A stretch of DNA of 64,000 nt from Hydrangea macrophylla. Taxonomy: Eukaryota; Streptophyta; Magnoliopsida; Cornales; Hydrangeaceae. This document shows, piece after piece, positions 11,088-21,700 of the stretch (the stretch's first letter is position 1; every line of letters begins with the position of its first letter). The notes below the pieces were generated by a model. It searched no databases. It was given only the letters and a program-made list of their open reading frames with translations, and was not told the origin of the DNA. The translations under genes were made by a program, and so were the position numbers. The DNA lies in assembly GCA_033977485.1 (NCBI GenBank), contig CM066997.1, positions 76,292,634 through 76,356,633 on the forward strand. Reading direction: 5' to 3'.

Positions 11088-11600
11088 ATATATATGAACT
11101 GAAATCTAACTAAAAAATATGGTGTAGGAAACCTTACCCAATTTGAATTACACTAAGATATATAGAGAAATCCAAATAGGCAACCAACCCAAGCTTGATT
11201 TTAATAGTAAACCATGTATCTCCTTGTATACACACATATATATATATATATATATGAGTGCATATATATATATTCAGATGAGAGAGAGAGAGGCAGAGAT
11301 TTGAGATGAGAGAAAAAAAGGAGACCAAGAGTTATAGAGAATTGCTGAGTTGAGAGTGTGTATATATAATTTGTAATGCTTGGTCCCCAAGCACAACCAC
11401 ACATATAGCACACACTGCACAAACAAAACACACGCACACACTGTACACTTAAAATTTGTTTGGTCACCAAGTTTCCTAAGGGAGATTATCCCATGTGGTA
11501 TGCTCACGCCTCCACACACATACACAGGTAAAATTTGTACTGCTAAAAATCTCAAATTTGGTATTTTTCTGTGATGAAAATAAAATTAAACTTTTAGTAT
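10365..11600 (-). mobile_element. Degenerate LTR related to the Tekay-like LTR of this window
   Basis: Two landmarks match the reverse complement of the chromovirus LTR at 34294-36767. One is the GC-rich block of alternating CGCGCGCG/CCGCTCGCGCG at 10370-10540 followed by a CCCTGTTTT motif. The other is the stretch TTATCCCATGTGGTATGCTCACG at 11487-11509, corresponding to LTR bases 34551-34574 on the opposite strand. The order and distance of these landmarks agree. The boundaries and TSD are not visible because of divergence and microsatellites (TA/TG near 11052-11093 and 11236-11254). Confidence 0.5.
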
Positions 11601-11902
11601 TTTTGGGGACACTACATAGACACATTCAAATTCGTAGACAATCTAGTGTTACTCCTTCCATTATTCGTTTTCATCAATCTTGGAGGGTGATTCATAGGAT
11701 CTGTAGCTTCATGGACAAGTTATGCTTTCTCAAAAACAAAAGTAATCTAGTCAATCAATACCAAAAACATAGAGAGCAAGTAAAACAACAGGGTTAAATT
11801 AATAATGGCACAAAGCAAATTGAAACAAGGAAAGATTAAAAAAATAAAATAAAATAAGTACCAATAACAAAAGAAGCATTTATTTATGCAGAAACAACTT
11901 AC

Positions 11903-12024
11903 AAGTCCTTCTAGTGAGTTGAACTCCAAAGGCCGAAAGATTGTCTTTTCTTCATTAAGAATCAAGCCCTTGTAATTGACATGTAGAAGATTGTTATGAA
12001 GAGGGAAATCCAGAGGAAATTCAC
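11903..12024 (-). pseudogene. Second exon-like captured gene fragment (unrecognised)
   Basis: Minus-strand, 122-nt open segment preceded by a pyrimidine-rich acceptor ending GATAG and followed by the consensus donor GTAAGTTG. It encodes EFPLDFPLHNNLLHVNYKG and then LILNEEKTIFRPLEFNSLEGL. The protein family is not recognised. The intact splice signals and open frame make this more than chance, and it probably derives from a host gene. Confidence 0.4.
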
Positions 12025-12394
12025 CTATCATTTAAAAGAAAAGTTAAAACACACAAAAACACTAAACTTCAATCAAAGCAAAAACACTCAGATTCACTTG
12101 AATTAATTCGTAAAGAAATTGTTTTTCATTGTCACACTTCAAAAGGCAAGTCTTTTAGAAACTATACATCACAAATTGTTTTTTCTTAGTCCCCATCAGT
12201 TTCTCCCATGAAAATGAGCATCATAAGCATGTTTATAATTTAACTTTTAAAATAAGCAATACTTATGTTTACAAATAAATAGAAAATTATTCTCAATTAT
12301 GCTATAATTGAGGGAAAATGGATAAAAAGGATATTACGCAAAAGTCATCCACAAAAATTGATTAATCCACTATGAATGCGAAGTATAGAAAAAT

Positions 12395-12561
12395 GGAAAA
12401 TTTGGGAAGCATAGAATTACTCCAAACTAAAACTAATCTGGAAAAGTATCTCAAATTACAAAAAAAAAAAAAAAAAAAAAAATAACTCTCAAATTTCTGA
12501 CAAATTACACCAGCCTGGTACATCACTCTTCCCCTGCATGTATCTCTCTCTCTCTCACTCA

Positions 12562-12601
<40 letters not shown>

Positions 12602-13300
12602 TATATATTCCATGTATATATAATACAAATTACACAGGACCCAATTGGCAAGCCAAAGCTAGAAATGGAGGCTTTGAAGAAAAATTGGTTTAACTGCTCA
12701 AACTGGAAAGGATATTTTTCTTAGGAATTCGTGAAATCAACCAAAACATCTATTTCATTCTCAAAACGTCACTAAAGTATACCACTTTAAAATAGAGCTT
12801 TTTCATTCTCGTTCGCCGAAGAAAGCAAAACGGCGACGTGGCTAGCAAAAGCCATTTATGCGTAATACGTGGAAGAAGAAAAGAGAAGCCAACAAAGAGA
12901 GTTTGCATGTACGGGGAGGAAGAAACGAGAAGCCAAAACAAGAGTTGAAGTACCCAAAACACCAAACTGAACTCTCCAAATACCATCATGTCAGTGTGCC
13001 TAGCAAAGTATAAGAAGGGTAAAATGGTAACATCACTGCTGAATGAACAGTGATGAATAGTAATACAAAGCTTTTCTTTTTATATAGTTAGATGCTATTT
13101 TTTTTTTTCAAATTTGAATCCCAAAATTGGTACCCAAATGCTTTGATACCACCTAAAATAAATTCCAATTGGCACCCACTATGGTGAAATGTGGTACAAC
13201 TGTAAACGCATTTGGGAACCAAGTTTAATATTCAAATTTGGGCACCATTGCACTGCTATTTTTTATTATAATTTAATATCGTAAGCACAAAAAGTCTAAT
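12395..13300. other. Interspersed MITE-like and simple-sequence DNA inside the CACTA element
   Basis: An A22 run lies at 12460-12481 and a TC/AC compound microsatellite at 12541-12605. AAATTTGGGAAGCATAGAATTACTC at 12397-12421 has a close copy at 49343-49367 in the host-gene intron, pointing to a shared dispersed repeat. Sequence at 13100-13260 resembles 48930-49080 in word content. The open frames here look non-coding. Confidence 0.35.
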
Positions 13301-13404
13301 TTCTCATAAATTTTTGAACTTAAAGTAACAAACTCTAACCAACTACCAAAAACAACACCACAAAATTTAGCAACATAAAAGGAAAACCTTCTAAGCAAAC
13401 TTGA

Positions 13405-13983
13405 AACAATCTAAAGTGGTATTAAGCAATAAATTTTAGTTTAGCCAATAATAAGCAAAAGTACACAAGAACACGTAAATACTAAATACTAAATAAGGGG
13501 TTGGATAATTCTCACAGCAGTTGAGATCATGAGAGATCCAACAAGAATAAATGGCTGTGTTCTTCCATATTTTGAAGAGCATTTATCACTCCAAATAAAC
13601 AATCTAAAGTGGTATTAAGCAGTAAATTTTAGTTTAGCCAATACTAAGCAAAAGTACACAAGAACACGTAAATACTAAACACTAAATAAGGGGTTGAATA
13701 ATTTTCACAGCAGTTGAGATCATGAGAGATCCAACAAGAATAAATGGTTGTGTTCTTCCATATTTTGAAGAGCATTTATCACTCCAAATAAACAATCTAA
13801 AGTGGTATTAAGCAGTAAATTTTAGTCTAGCCAATAATAAGCAAAAGTACACAAGAGCACGTAAATACTAAATACTAAATAAGGGGTCGGATAATTCTCA
13901 CAGCAGTTGAGATCATGAGAGATCCAACAAGAATAAATGGTTGTGTTCTTCCATATTTTGAAGAGCATTTATCACTCCAAATA
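13405..13983. repeat. 193-bp tandem triplication containing a sucrose-transporter exon piece
   Basis: Three units begin AACAATCTAAAGTGGTATTAAG at 13405, 13598 and 13791, exactly 193 bp apart and about 97 percent alike by eye. Each ends with the same minus-strand coding stretch of a sucrose transporter. The exon fragment was therefore amplified together with its flanking intron-like DNA after capture. Confidence 0.9.
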
Positions 13984-14000
13984 CCAACACAAGGTTGAAC
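13883..14000 (-). pseudogene. Sucrose transporter (SUT/SUC) exon fragment captured by the CACTA element
   Basis: On the minus strand, a splice acceptor (GTCTTTCAG) is followed by VQPCVGIWSDKCSSKYGRTQ and PFILVGSLMISTAV. This is the cytoplasmic-loop and next-membrane-segment region conserved in plant sucrose/H+ symporters of the major facilitator superfamily. The family pattern there is GIWSDKC-SKYGRRRPFILxGSLMI. Here the second Arg of RRR reads Thr and the third Gln. The coding similarity stops at about residue 35 and runs into AT-rich DNA. Two shorter copies, starting at WSDKC, lie at about 13497-13590 and 13690-13783. It cannot make a transporter. It documents gene capture, and antisense or siRNA effects on the parent gene are only a possibility. 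Confidence 0.8.
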
Positions 14001-14170
14001 CTGAAAGACCAAGAAAGAAATTAATTTGGGAAAAGCTAAATTCAAATCTAGATGATCCATCAGTAACTGAGCATATTGAGATTGTCCCAATATCACATCA
14101 AGAAATCTAGTTTTACTTTAAAAAAAATTTAAAGTGATTGTGCAATCACATTTACTAGAATATAAATTCA

Positions 14171-14355
14171 CTACACAGACAAAAATCTTAATTCGTCCTC
14201 AAACCACTCTCTTCTACAGTGTATGATACTTGATGGGCGTGTACTGTCAAATTCGAGGAATATCAATTGGTGTTCATTTATTGTCCAAATTAAACGTTGA
14301 TCTTCTATAACATACGTTCTAAGGGCATGTAACCATTGTGAATTGATTCTGACAC
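14171..14355 (-). pseudogene. Third exon-like captured fragment (terminal exon?)
   Basis: On the minus strand the acceptor-like CTTCCTTTATTTTAG is followed by an open frame encoding RINSQWLHALRTYVIEDQRL, continuing for about 40 residues to SV and a stop at 14171. I do not recognise the family. It is in line, on the same strand, with the sucrose-transporter fragment. It could be a separate capture or simply chance. Confidence 0.3.
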
Positions 14356-15719
14356 TAAAATAAAGGAAGAAAAAAAGTCTCATTCAATGGAAAAAACTTG
14401 ACAATATTTTTAGACTTGCAGGAGAAAGAAACATTTTCAAACTCCTAAACAAAGTATTCACTATGAGCAGATTAAATGTCATCAGAGTTTCAAATTTTGC
14501 AATCCAAAAGTCATGCCAAGAAAATGGCCCAGAAATGTTGGATCATATTCTTCTTGTTTCTGGAAAATTGAAAATATAATGATAATAATAAAAAGATCAT
14601 GGACTAATTAAAAAAATTATATCTTTTCTGTTAGAAATACTCACATTGATTCCTCCTTAAAAAAAACACAACCTCAAGTTGTTAAAGTGTATTAGCAACA
14701 ATTAAAAAACATTGTTTGGCTGTACAGGCCAGCAAAGTTTGGCTTTTGAAAGCACTTAAAAATTAAAATACTTTGAGCAAAAGACCCAACTCAAAATCAA
14801 TTTAAAAATATGAATAAGTAATCACAACTTGTAAAATCAGGTTATGTATTTCGTGTGATAATGAACCTACAGAGGAAACGGAGACAAGGCAGCGAGAGAA
14901 ATAAACAGTGAAATAGAGTTTCTAGTGAAAAATGTTGCACTTAAACTTGTAGACAAATCAAATCCAAACCTTCAAGTGATGATGAACAACTGGATAGGAT
15001 CAAAGCACCTAGTTCAAATATGTACATATAAATGAAAAGAAAAAAAAAATCAAACCAAAGCCTAACAATTAAATTGCAGAATAGCTCTTGAGAGAGAAAG
15101 ATGAAGCTCTAGAGATATGTATGTATATGTATATACCTCAAGAGTGCTGCGAGGGTAGTTAGATTAGGGTTTGAAGAATCATGGTTGAAAGAACCTGAAA
15201 AGATTAAGCTACATGGTTGGAAGAACCTGAATTGGAATAGGATTGTTAAGGTTTTTAGAATAGGGTTTTCTCACTTGTGGAAGGTGTGATATGAGATATA
15301 GAGGGGGCTAGGGCGAGAGTAAAGAGAGATGGCATTAGTCATGGAAAAATTGAAATCTCACAAATTCAAACCCTAAATCGATACAATACGGGAGTGGCTA
15401 TATATATATATGTGAGTGTGTATAATGTATATATGCAATGATGATCAAATAAGTTATATGTGTGTGTATGTGTGTGTGTCTATATGTATATACAATAATG
15501 CAATTCTTACCAAAGGTAGGAGAATACAACAACAGGAGCGGCAGTGACTACTGCATCGTGCGAGCAGCAGCGACGGCGGGAAGTAGCAGCTGGAGCGTGT
15601 GGGCGGTGGTCGTATGGTTTGCGGGGAAATATTGAGCAGCAGAGGGGGGAGAGGGAGGGGAAAATCAAGCAGGGGAGAAAGAGGGAAAAATTGAGAGGTT
15701 TTCAATTGAGCGGGTTTCG

Positions 15720-15885
15720 TTTCAATTTTGTCAAAAAGTGACGTAGAAATAAACTTTGTTTTATTTACAAAATTGCCACCGATTCATTATTTATGTCGAT
15801 TTTCAAATAGTGACATAAATACACTATTTTTTATGTAGTTTTATAAAAAAAGTGACATAAATAATAAAGTATTTATGTCACTAGT
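15720..15885. repeat. Right subterminal CACTA repeats, portion left of the viral block
   Basis: AGTGACATAAAT motifs return at 15737-15885 and end with a near-perfect hairpin, AGTGACATAAATA-ATAAAG-TATTTATGTCACT. The same hairpin occurs at 24066-24098 with its 6-bp loop inverted (CTTTAT). The repeats resume there, so the viral block sits inside one subterminal region. Confidence 0.75.
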
Positions 15886-16870
15886 TGATTTCCCCTTAAG
15901 TCTTAGTGATCCCCATTTGTTAAAAGCCTTAACATTAAACATTAAAACTGCTGGTCAAATTACTAATATGCATAGTGGTTCACAAAGTCTTGCTTTAATT
16001 TACAGAATTTATTATAAATGTGTTAAAAGTAATCTTAATGTTCATGCTTTAATTAAAAGTCCAAAAAATCAAACATTACTCATGTTAGGAAGTTCTGAAC
16101 ATGCTAATATTCAAATTCCCAAAACCATCTTATGGAAAGATGTAGAGTTACCAGAATGTTGGATTTTAGAAAATGAAAATCATTCAAGTAATTTTGCCAA
16201 CAATAATAATATAGTTAACTTAGAAAAAATTCAACAATTTAATGATGGAAAAGTTAGAATTAGTTTTGATGAACAACACACTAAGTTACCCTCTTTAAAA
16301 ATTAGAGAATTTGATTCTAAGTCAAGTACATCACATATTTCTGATAAATCTGAAAAAGTTAGAAAAGATAAAGATCTTCTCAATGAAATTAATATTAAGT
16401 TAAAAGGAATCAAGACTACGGCCCAAGTTAATAGTCCTTGTTATCAAATTCCTAGTGAAGATAATAGTCCTACGTCACCTACTCAGTCAGACTTTCAAGG
16501 TCCTAGTAAAGAATTATTTACCATAAGTAAAGAGTTTAAAATTGACATGAAAATGTTAGAAGAAGAATTTAAAAATAACTATAAAATATTTAGTTATATT
16601 AGAGATTGGAGTTTAGAAGAGAGAAGGATCCATAAAAAGTATTGGATAAGATACATGAATTTAGTTAAAAGAAATATATATCTTTTTGATTATTTAGAAA
16701 ATTATCAAGATGAATTCTATGAAAGTGAAAAGAAAATGAAAAAAGCATTAAAAGATGCTAGTAAGCAACCAACTAGTAAACTAAAACCCACTAATACAGA
16801 AAGTAAAACCCACTATAGGAGCAAAACATCCCTTGCAGAAGGGCGTAAGACGGGCATGAGCGGGGGATAA
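15886..16870 (+). pseudogene. Truncated movement-protein/capsid N-region segment, plus-strand inverted copy
   Basis: The sequence equals the reverse complement of about 22390-23303 with a handful of differences. It begins abruptly inside the movement-protein domain, directly against CACTA DNA. It reads without interruption through the site where the other copy is frameshifted (16670-16684) into the Lys-rich start of the capsid region. At about 16806 it leaves homology, passes through about 30 bp of unrelated sequence and enters a plus-strand copy of the leader, stopping at 16870. It therefore shows that the movement and capsid regions were originally one continuous frame. Confidence 0.8.
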
Positions 16871-16989
16871 AGGGTATGAGTCTTCTGGTATGAGTCTTCC
16901 TGGGTATGTGTTGAATAGTTGTCCTAGATTAAGGATTTTGTTTTGATTAAGCCTTTTAAGATGGATAGACTGTTTAGATCAAACTCCAT
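16838..16989 (+). repeat. Inverted copy of the viral leader and polyprotein start
   Basis: It is the reverse complement of about 23760-23911: the stretch with GGGCGTAAGACGGGCATGAG, two ATGAGTCTTC words and the ATG region of the movement-protein ORF. It is joined at 16990 to the RNase H remnant. Confidence 0.85.
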
Positions 16990-17100
16990 TCTGGAATTTG
17001 GAACAATGCACAAAATAATTACAGTACTATAAAGAAAGAAATTCTTTCTTTAGTATTATGTATAAGTAAATTTCAAGATGATATTTTAAATCAAAAATTT
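16990..17100 (+). pseudogene. RNase H remnant of the missing pararetroviral pol (37 codons)
   Basis: Read from 16990, 37 codons contain SGIWNNAQNNYSTIKKEI and then KFQDDILNQKF. This is the conserved NYST-xKKEIL...KFQ block of caulimovirid (and Ty3-type) RNase H. It is flanked by a leader copy on the left and the duplicated 3' region on the right, with no start codon and no catalytic core. It is the only surviving trace of pol and fixes the origin of the block as a reverse-transcribing virus rather than a host gene family. Confidence 0.75.
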
Positions 17101-17334
17101 AGTTGGGATGTCACATGGGATGACTGTGGATGAGCAGTGAACTGTCTTGTAACTGTTTGATCACGCGGAATCTTGAAAAGCTGTCTGTTACTGTGGCCGA
17201 AAGGCTGGTTTGACTATTGTCCTTTTTACCTCAGAATTTACCAGGTGTAAATGGGAGTTTCACCGAGAAACTTTTGCATTTAACCATGGTAAATACTGTT
17301 CTATGGAAACTTTTACTGTATGCATTGGATGCCT

Positions 17335-18105
17335 TCAATCTTCCATCATATTGGAGATGTTGGCCTCTGATTCATTATCAAATGGGTAATCATCATCAGG
17401 ATCACTGTTATAATGTAACCATTCACCATTGAGACTTCTGAGCATATGGAACTCATTGTAGATAACATCCCTAGGTTCTTCAAACTTTGGATACCAGAAC
17501 TGGGATTCTTCTGACTGGACATTAATATCAGTAATTTCTTTACCAATATTATCATATGAAAAGTGACCATTGTCTATCTTTGAAATCCATGGATCTTTCC
17601 TTGGATTGCAGACTTGAACTATTATTCTTTTAGTTTTGTTCCAAGTAAACCAATTTCTATCAGAAAGTTTCATTCTAATAGTGTTGATTGCCTTGGCTCT
17701 TCTTTTACTATGATCAAGAAATGAATTACTGGCATGAATTGCATGACTGAAATTTGTTTCGAGATCAGGAATGTTGATAAAGGTGCAGTTCCAAGCATTA
17801 GCACCAAATATTCTTACTAGGTGGACTGAGGGATACAAATCATAGAAGGGTTGGATCCATTCAGGATTGGCTGAGGTGAATCCAAGGATTGCTAAATAAC
17901 CAAATCTTCTGTTATCAACTTGTTTGACATATTCTTTGACTGTTCTGTAGATGACTCTTGGAAGTAATTGGAGTTGCCTAAAAGAGGTAACTACTAAAAT
18001 TTTTAAAAATCCTTTTTCAAAAATTTCAGAAATGACTTGGGGGTCTTGAGATTCAAGACGAATGGCTCTGTAGATTTCTCCACAACTAAATTTTTCAGTA
18101 CAGAT
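17335..18105 (-). pseudogene. Duplicated C-terminal part of the pararetroviral C-terminal ORF
   Basis: A direct repeat of 17104-18105 and 18482-19483, almost identical, including the last 250 or so codons of the ORF that ends at 18712. On the minus strand the frame opens just after a TAG in the primer-site-like sequence (18103-18114) and runs to the stop at 17335. It has no native start, so it is probably not made as a separate protein. Confidence 0.8.
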
Positions 18106-18114
18106 CTAATACCA
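18103..18114 (-). other. Degenerate tRNA-Met primer-binding site of the viral block
   Basis: On the minus strand TGGTATTAGATC matches the caulimovirid/LTR initiator-Met primer site TGGTATCAGAGC at 10 of 12 positions. It lies downstream of the TATA box in the order expected for a pararetroviral promoter, transcript start and primer site. Duplicated ORF sequence is fused immediately after it. Confidence 0.55.
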
Positions 18115-18329
18115 AGAGGGGAAGCAGATACCATAAAATCAGAGTAGCACAAAGATGAAGAAGAAAGACACAGATAAATAAAGAAGAAAGTAAACACAAG
18201 AAATAACTGAAACTTACAGATTGGATTACTGGTCTTGAATCACTGAATTGCTCAGTGTATACATCAAGTATTAATTACAGAAATCTTACAAAGATCTTTA
18301 AGAGAGAAGTAGAAGAATTAATTCTCAAA

Positions 18330-18481
18330 GAGAACCTCACGTCAACTCTCTAAACTCTCAAAGAGATGCTTGAAAAGAAGCCTGCCTCTAACTGAATGCT
18401 GAGGGGTTTACTTATAGCCTTCAAAAGTATCCTGTTGGGCTCGTGAATGGGAAATGAGCTGTAAGGCACTTTTGGAAAGCT
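18330..18481 (-). promoter_or_regulatory. Probable pararetroviral promoter
   Basis: On the minus strand a TATAAG box (18416-18411, in GGCTATAAGTAAACC) is followed by about 300 bp of TC-rich, leader-like sequence ending at the primer-site motif. It lies downstream of the last ORF, where caulimovirids carry their single genomic promoter. Activity is inferred only. Confidence 0.5.
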
Positions 18482-18711
18482 GGGATGTCACATGGGATGA
18501 CTGTGGATGAGCAGTGAACTGTCTTGTAACTGTTTGATCACGCGGAATCTTGAAAAGCTGTCTGTTACTGTGGCCGAAAGGCTGGTTTGACTATTGTCCT
18601 TTTTACCTCAGAATTTACCAGGTGTAAATGGGAGTTTCACCGAGAAACTTTTGCATTTAACCATGGTAAATACTGTTCTATGGAAACTTTTACTGTATGC
18701 ATTGGATGCCT

Positions 18712-21700
18712 TCAATCTTCCATCATATTGGAGATGTTGGCCTCTGATTCATTATCAAATGGGTAATCATCATCAGGATCACTGTTATAATGTAACCATT
18801 CACCATTGAGACTTCTGAGCATATGGAACTCATTGTAGATAACATCCCTAGGTTCTTCAAACTTTGGATACCAGAACTGGGATTCTTCTGACTGGACATT
18901 AATATCAGTAATTTCTTTACCAATATTATCATATGAAAAGTGACCATTGTCTATCTTTGAAATCCATGGATCTTTCCTTGGATTGCAGACTTGAACTATT
19001 ATTCTTTTAGTTTTGTTCCAAGTAAACCAATTTCTATCAGAAAGTTTCATTCTAATAGTGTTGATTGCCTTGGCTCTTCTTTTACTATGATCAAGAAATG
19101 AATTACTGGCATGAATTGCATGACTGAAATTTGTTTCGAGATCAGGAATGTTGATAAAGGTGCAGTTCCAAGCATTAGCACCAAATATTCTTACTAGGTG
19201 GACTGAGGGATACAAATCATAGAAGGGTTGGATCCATTCAGGATTGGCTGAGGTGAATCCAAGGATTGCTAAATAACCAAATCTTCTGTTATCAACTTGT
19301 TTGACATATTCTTTGACTGTTCTGTAGATGACTCTTGGAAGTAATTGGAGTTGCCTAAAAGAGGTAACTACTAAAATTTTTAAAAATCCTTTTTCAAAAA
19401 TTTCAGAAATGACTTGGGGGTCTTGAGATTCAAGACGAATGGCTCTGTAGATTTCTCCACAACTGAATTTTTCAGTACAGATAAATCCGTTTGGAATATT
19501 GGGAACTTGGGAAGAGATGGACTGGTGGAGTAACTGGTAAAAATTAAACCATGACTTGTAATCTTTAGACAGAAAGGGATCAAATTGACTCATTAGATCA
19601 GTATTGTGAGAAAATAACTTATCAAACTTGTACCTTAGAAGGGTTCTGACTTTGTTAGAAAGAGATATGGTTTGAAGATTAAATTTATAATCCTGCTGGA
19701 CTATTGCTTCAAGCCATAACTGGTTTTGACTGGCAAAATGAATTTGTAACTTTGAAAATGTATTAGGAGGTGATGATTCCTCCCCCCCAAGGAAAGCAAA
19801 ACATTCCATGACTAGCAAGGAATCCTTTCTTTGGGTTTTACTGGGATTGATACTCCTTTGGAGTTCAAGTGCCCTTAACTGGAATTCTGCTGCTCTCATT
19901 GTTTTAATAAATAATCTCTCATTACTTCTTCTAAATGCTGAATACAAATTATCAAGAATGACAATGGATTTTTCAGATAAATCACATGTCATACCTGGAT
20001 ACCTATTTATAGGAGCAAGAATTGACTGTAAAGTAACTGGGGATGACTGACCATCAGTCTGACCAGGAATAGGGGCAAAGGTAAAATCTTGCCTTGGATG
20101 TTCATCCGTAGCAACAATTTTCTCTTTTCCCTTGGACATTGCTGAAATATCAAAAATGACATTAGTAAACTGAGGAAAAGGAATGGGAATGATACTCTTG
20201 ACTGGAGTATAAATACTGGTATGTGGAAACAAATTGTAAGAATTTGTCTTAAGGACATAATTATTATAACTTTTTGAGAATTTGCAAAAAGGGTAAAAGA
20301 CAATGACCAAATGAATAATTACTTGGTAGAATTTGGAATTGATGGGAATGGGTCTAATAATAGGTCTAACTTGGTAAAAATCTCTAATAAAAGGAAGGGT
20401 AACTATATGCCAAATTTCTAACATCAGATCTTCAAATAAATTACTTTTGGCTAAAACATTAACTGTCTTATTTCTACAGCATTCATCTTGGCATCCTAAG
20501 ATTATATTGGGAGAATCTGACTGTTCCTTATTAGACTCATAAGGGGATGAACTAAATTCATTGTCTGATTGTTCAGAATCAGTATTTCTTAATTCTAAAA
20601 TTTTGTAAATATTTTCTGTGACTTCTTCAGATAGACCTAAGGATTTGATTTGAGGTTTAATTTTACAGTTAGTAGCATAATGTCCAAATTTACCACATTT
20701 GTAACATTTGATATTTTTAAGATCAGGTTTATTTTTATTGTTGGGGTTTTTTACTTGACTAGGTTTATTTGTATTATTACTAGTTTTATTGGGTTTTGCA
20801 TAAAATGGGTCTTTTGAATGGTTTTGAGGTATGTGTTTCCTATGGTTTATTCTATTTTGCCTAGATGGGGCAATAGGTGGCAAACCGTGTTGTTCACAAA
20901 AATTACCTAACTCATATTTAGCTTTTTGTTTATCATTTTTAGCTTGATTACTGATTTTCATATCTATACACATTCTTAATCCTTCTCTTTGGATTGTGCT
21001 AACTATTTCTCCATATGTTAAATTATTATAATCTATAATTCCTTTATCATTACTGAGGACTTCACGGATTTTATGAGCAAAAAGACTTGGCAAACCATTA
21101 ATGAATTTTTCTTTCCAAAATGGTTCATTACTATCATCTCTAAGCATAACTCTGGATATAAAAACTTCTTTATACCACCTGAAATCACTTAATGTGGGAC
21201 AGGTTAAATTACTTAACTGATCATGTATTCTGGCAGTTATGTTACTGGGGGTTCCAACAAAATGTTTGACTATAGTGTATAATAATGTATTAACTCCATC
21301 AGGAACACCACAATTGATTTTTTCATCAAAGATGGGAATTCCCTCATCATCTTGTTGAATAGCATTTCTAATTTTTTCTTTGGACTCTTCAGTAAGGTGT
21401 TTTTCCCACCATGATTTAAGTGTACCACTAAATCCTGTTACAAATAAATCAACTATTTCAATTTGACTTAGATTATGATTGGTTATATAACTATTGGCTA
21501 CCATAGTCATGTGAGTTAACTTGTTGAGGATTTCTTGTTCAGATAATCCATCAATGTTCCATTCATATAACTTATCAGCAGAAACTGAAAATTGAGTGTG
21601 AAAATATCTTTCTTCAAATTGGAGATCAGGAGGTGTAGGTCTTGAATACCAATTTTTGGTAAGAGTAGTAGGTGTGACTTGTGACCCAAAAGATTTGTTT

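Noticed and set aside
12750..12989. 79-codon hydrophobic ORF
   Set aside because: Lies in repeat DNA with no homology I recognise. Hydrophobicity follows from T-rich composition.
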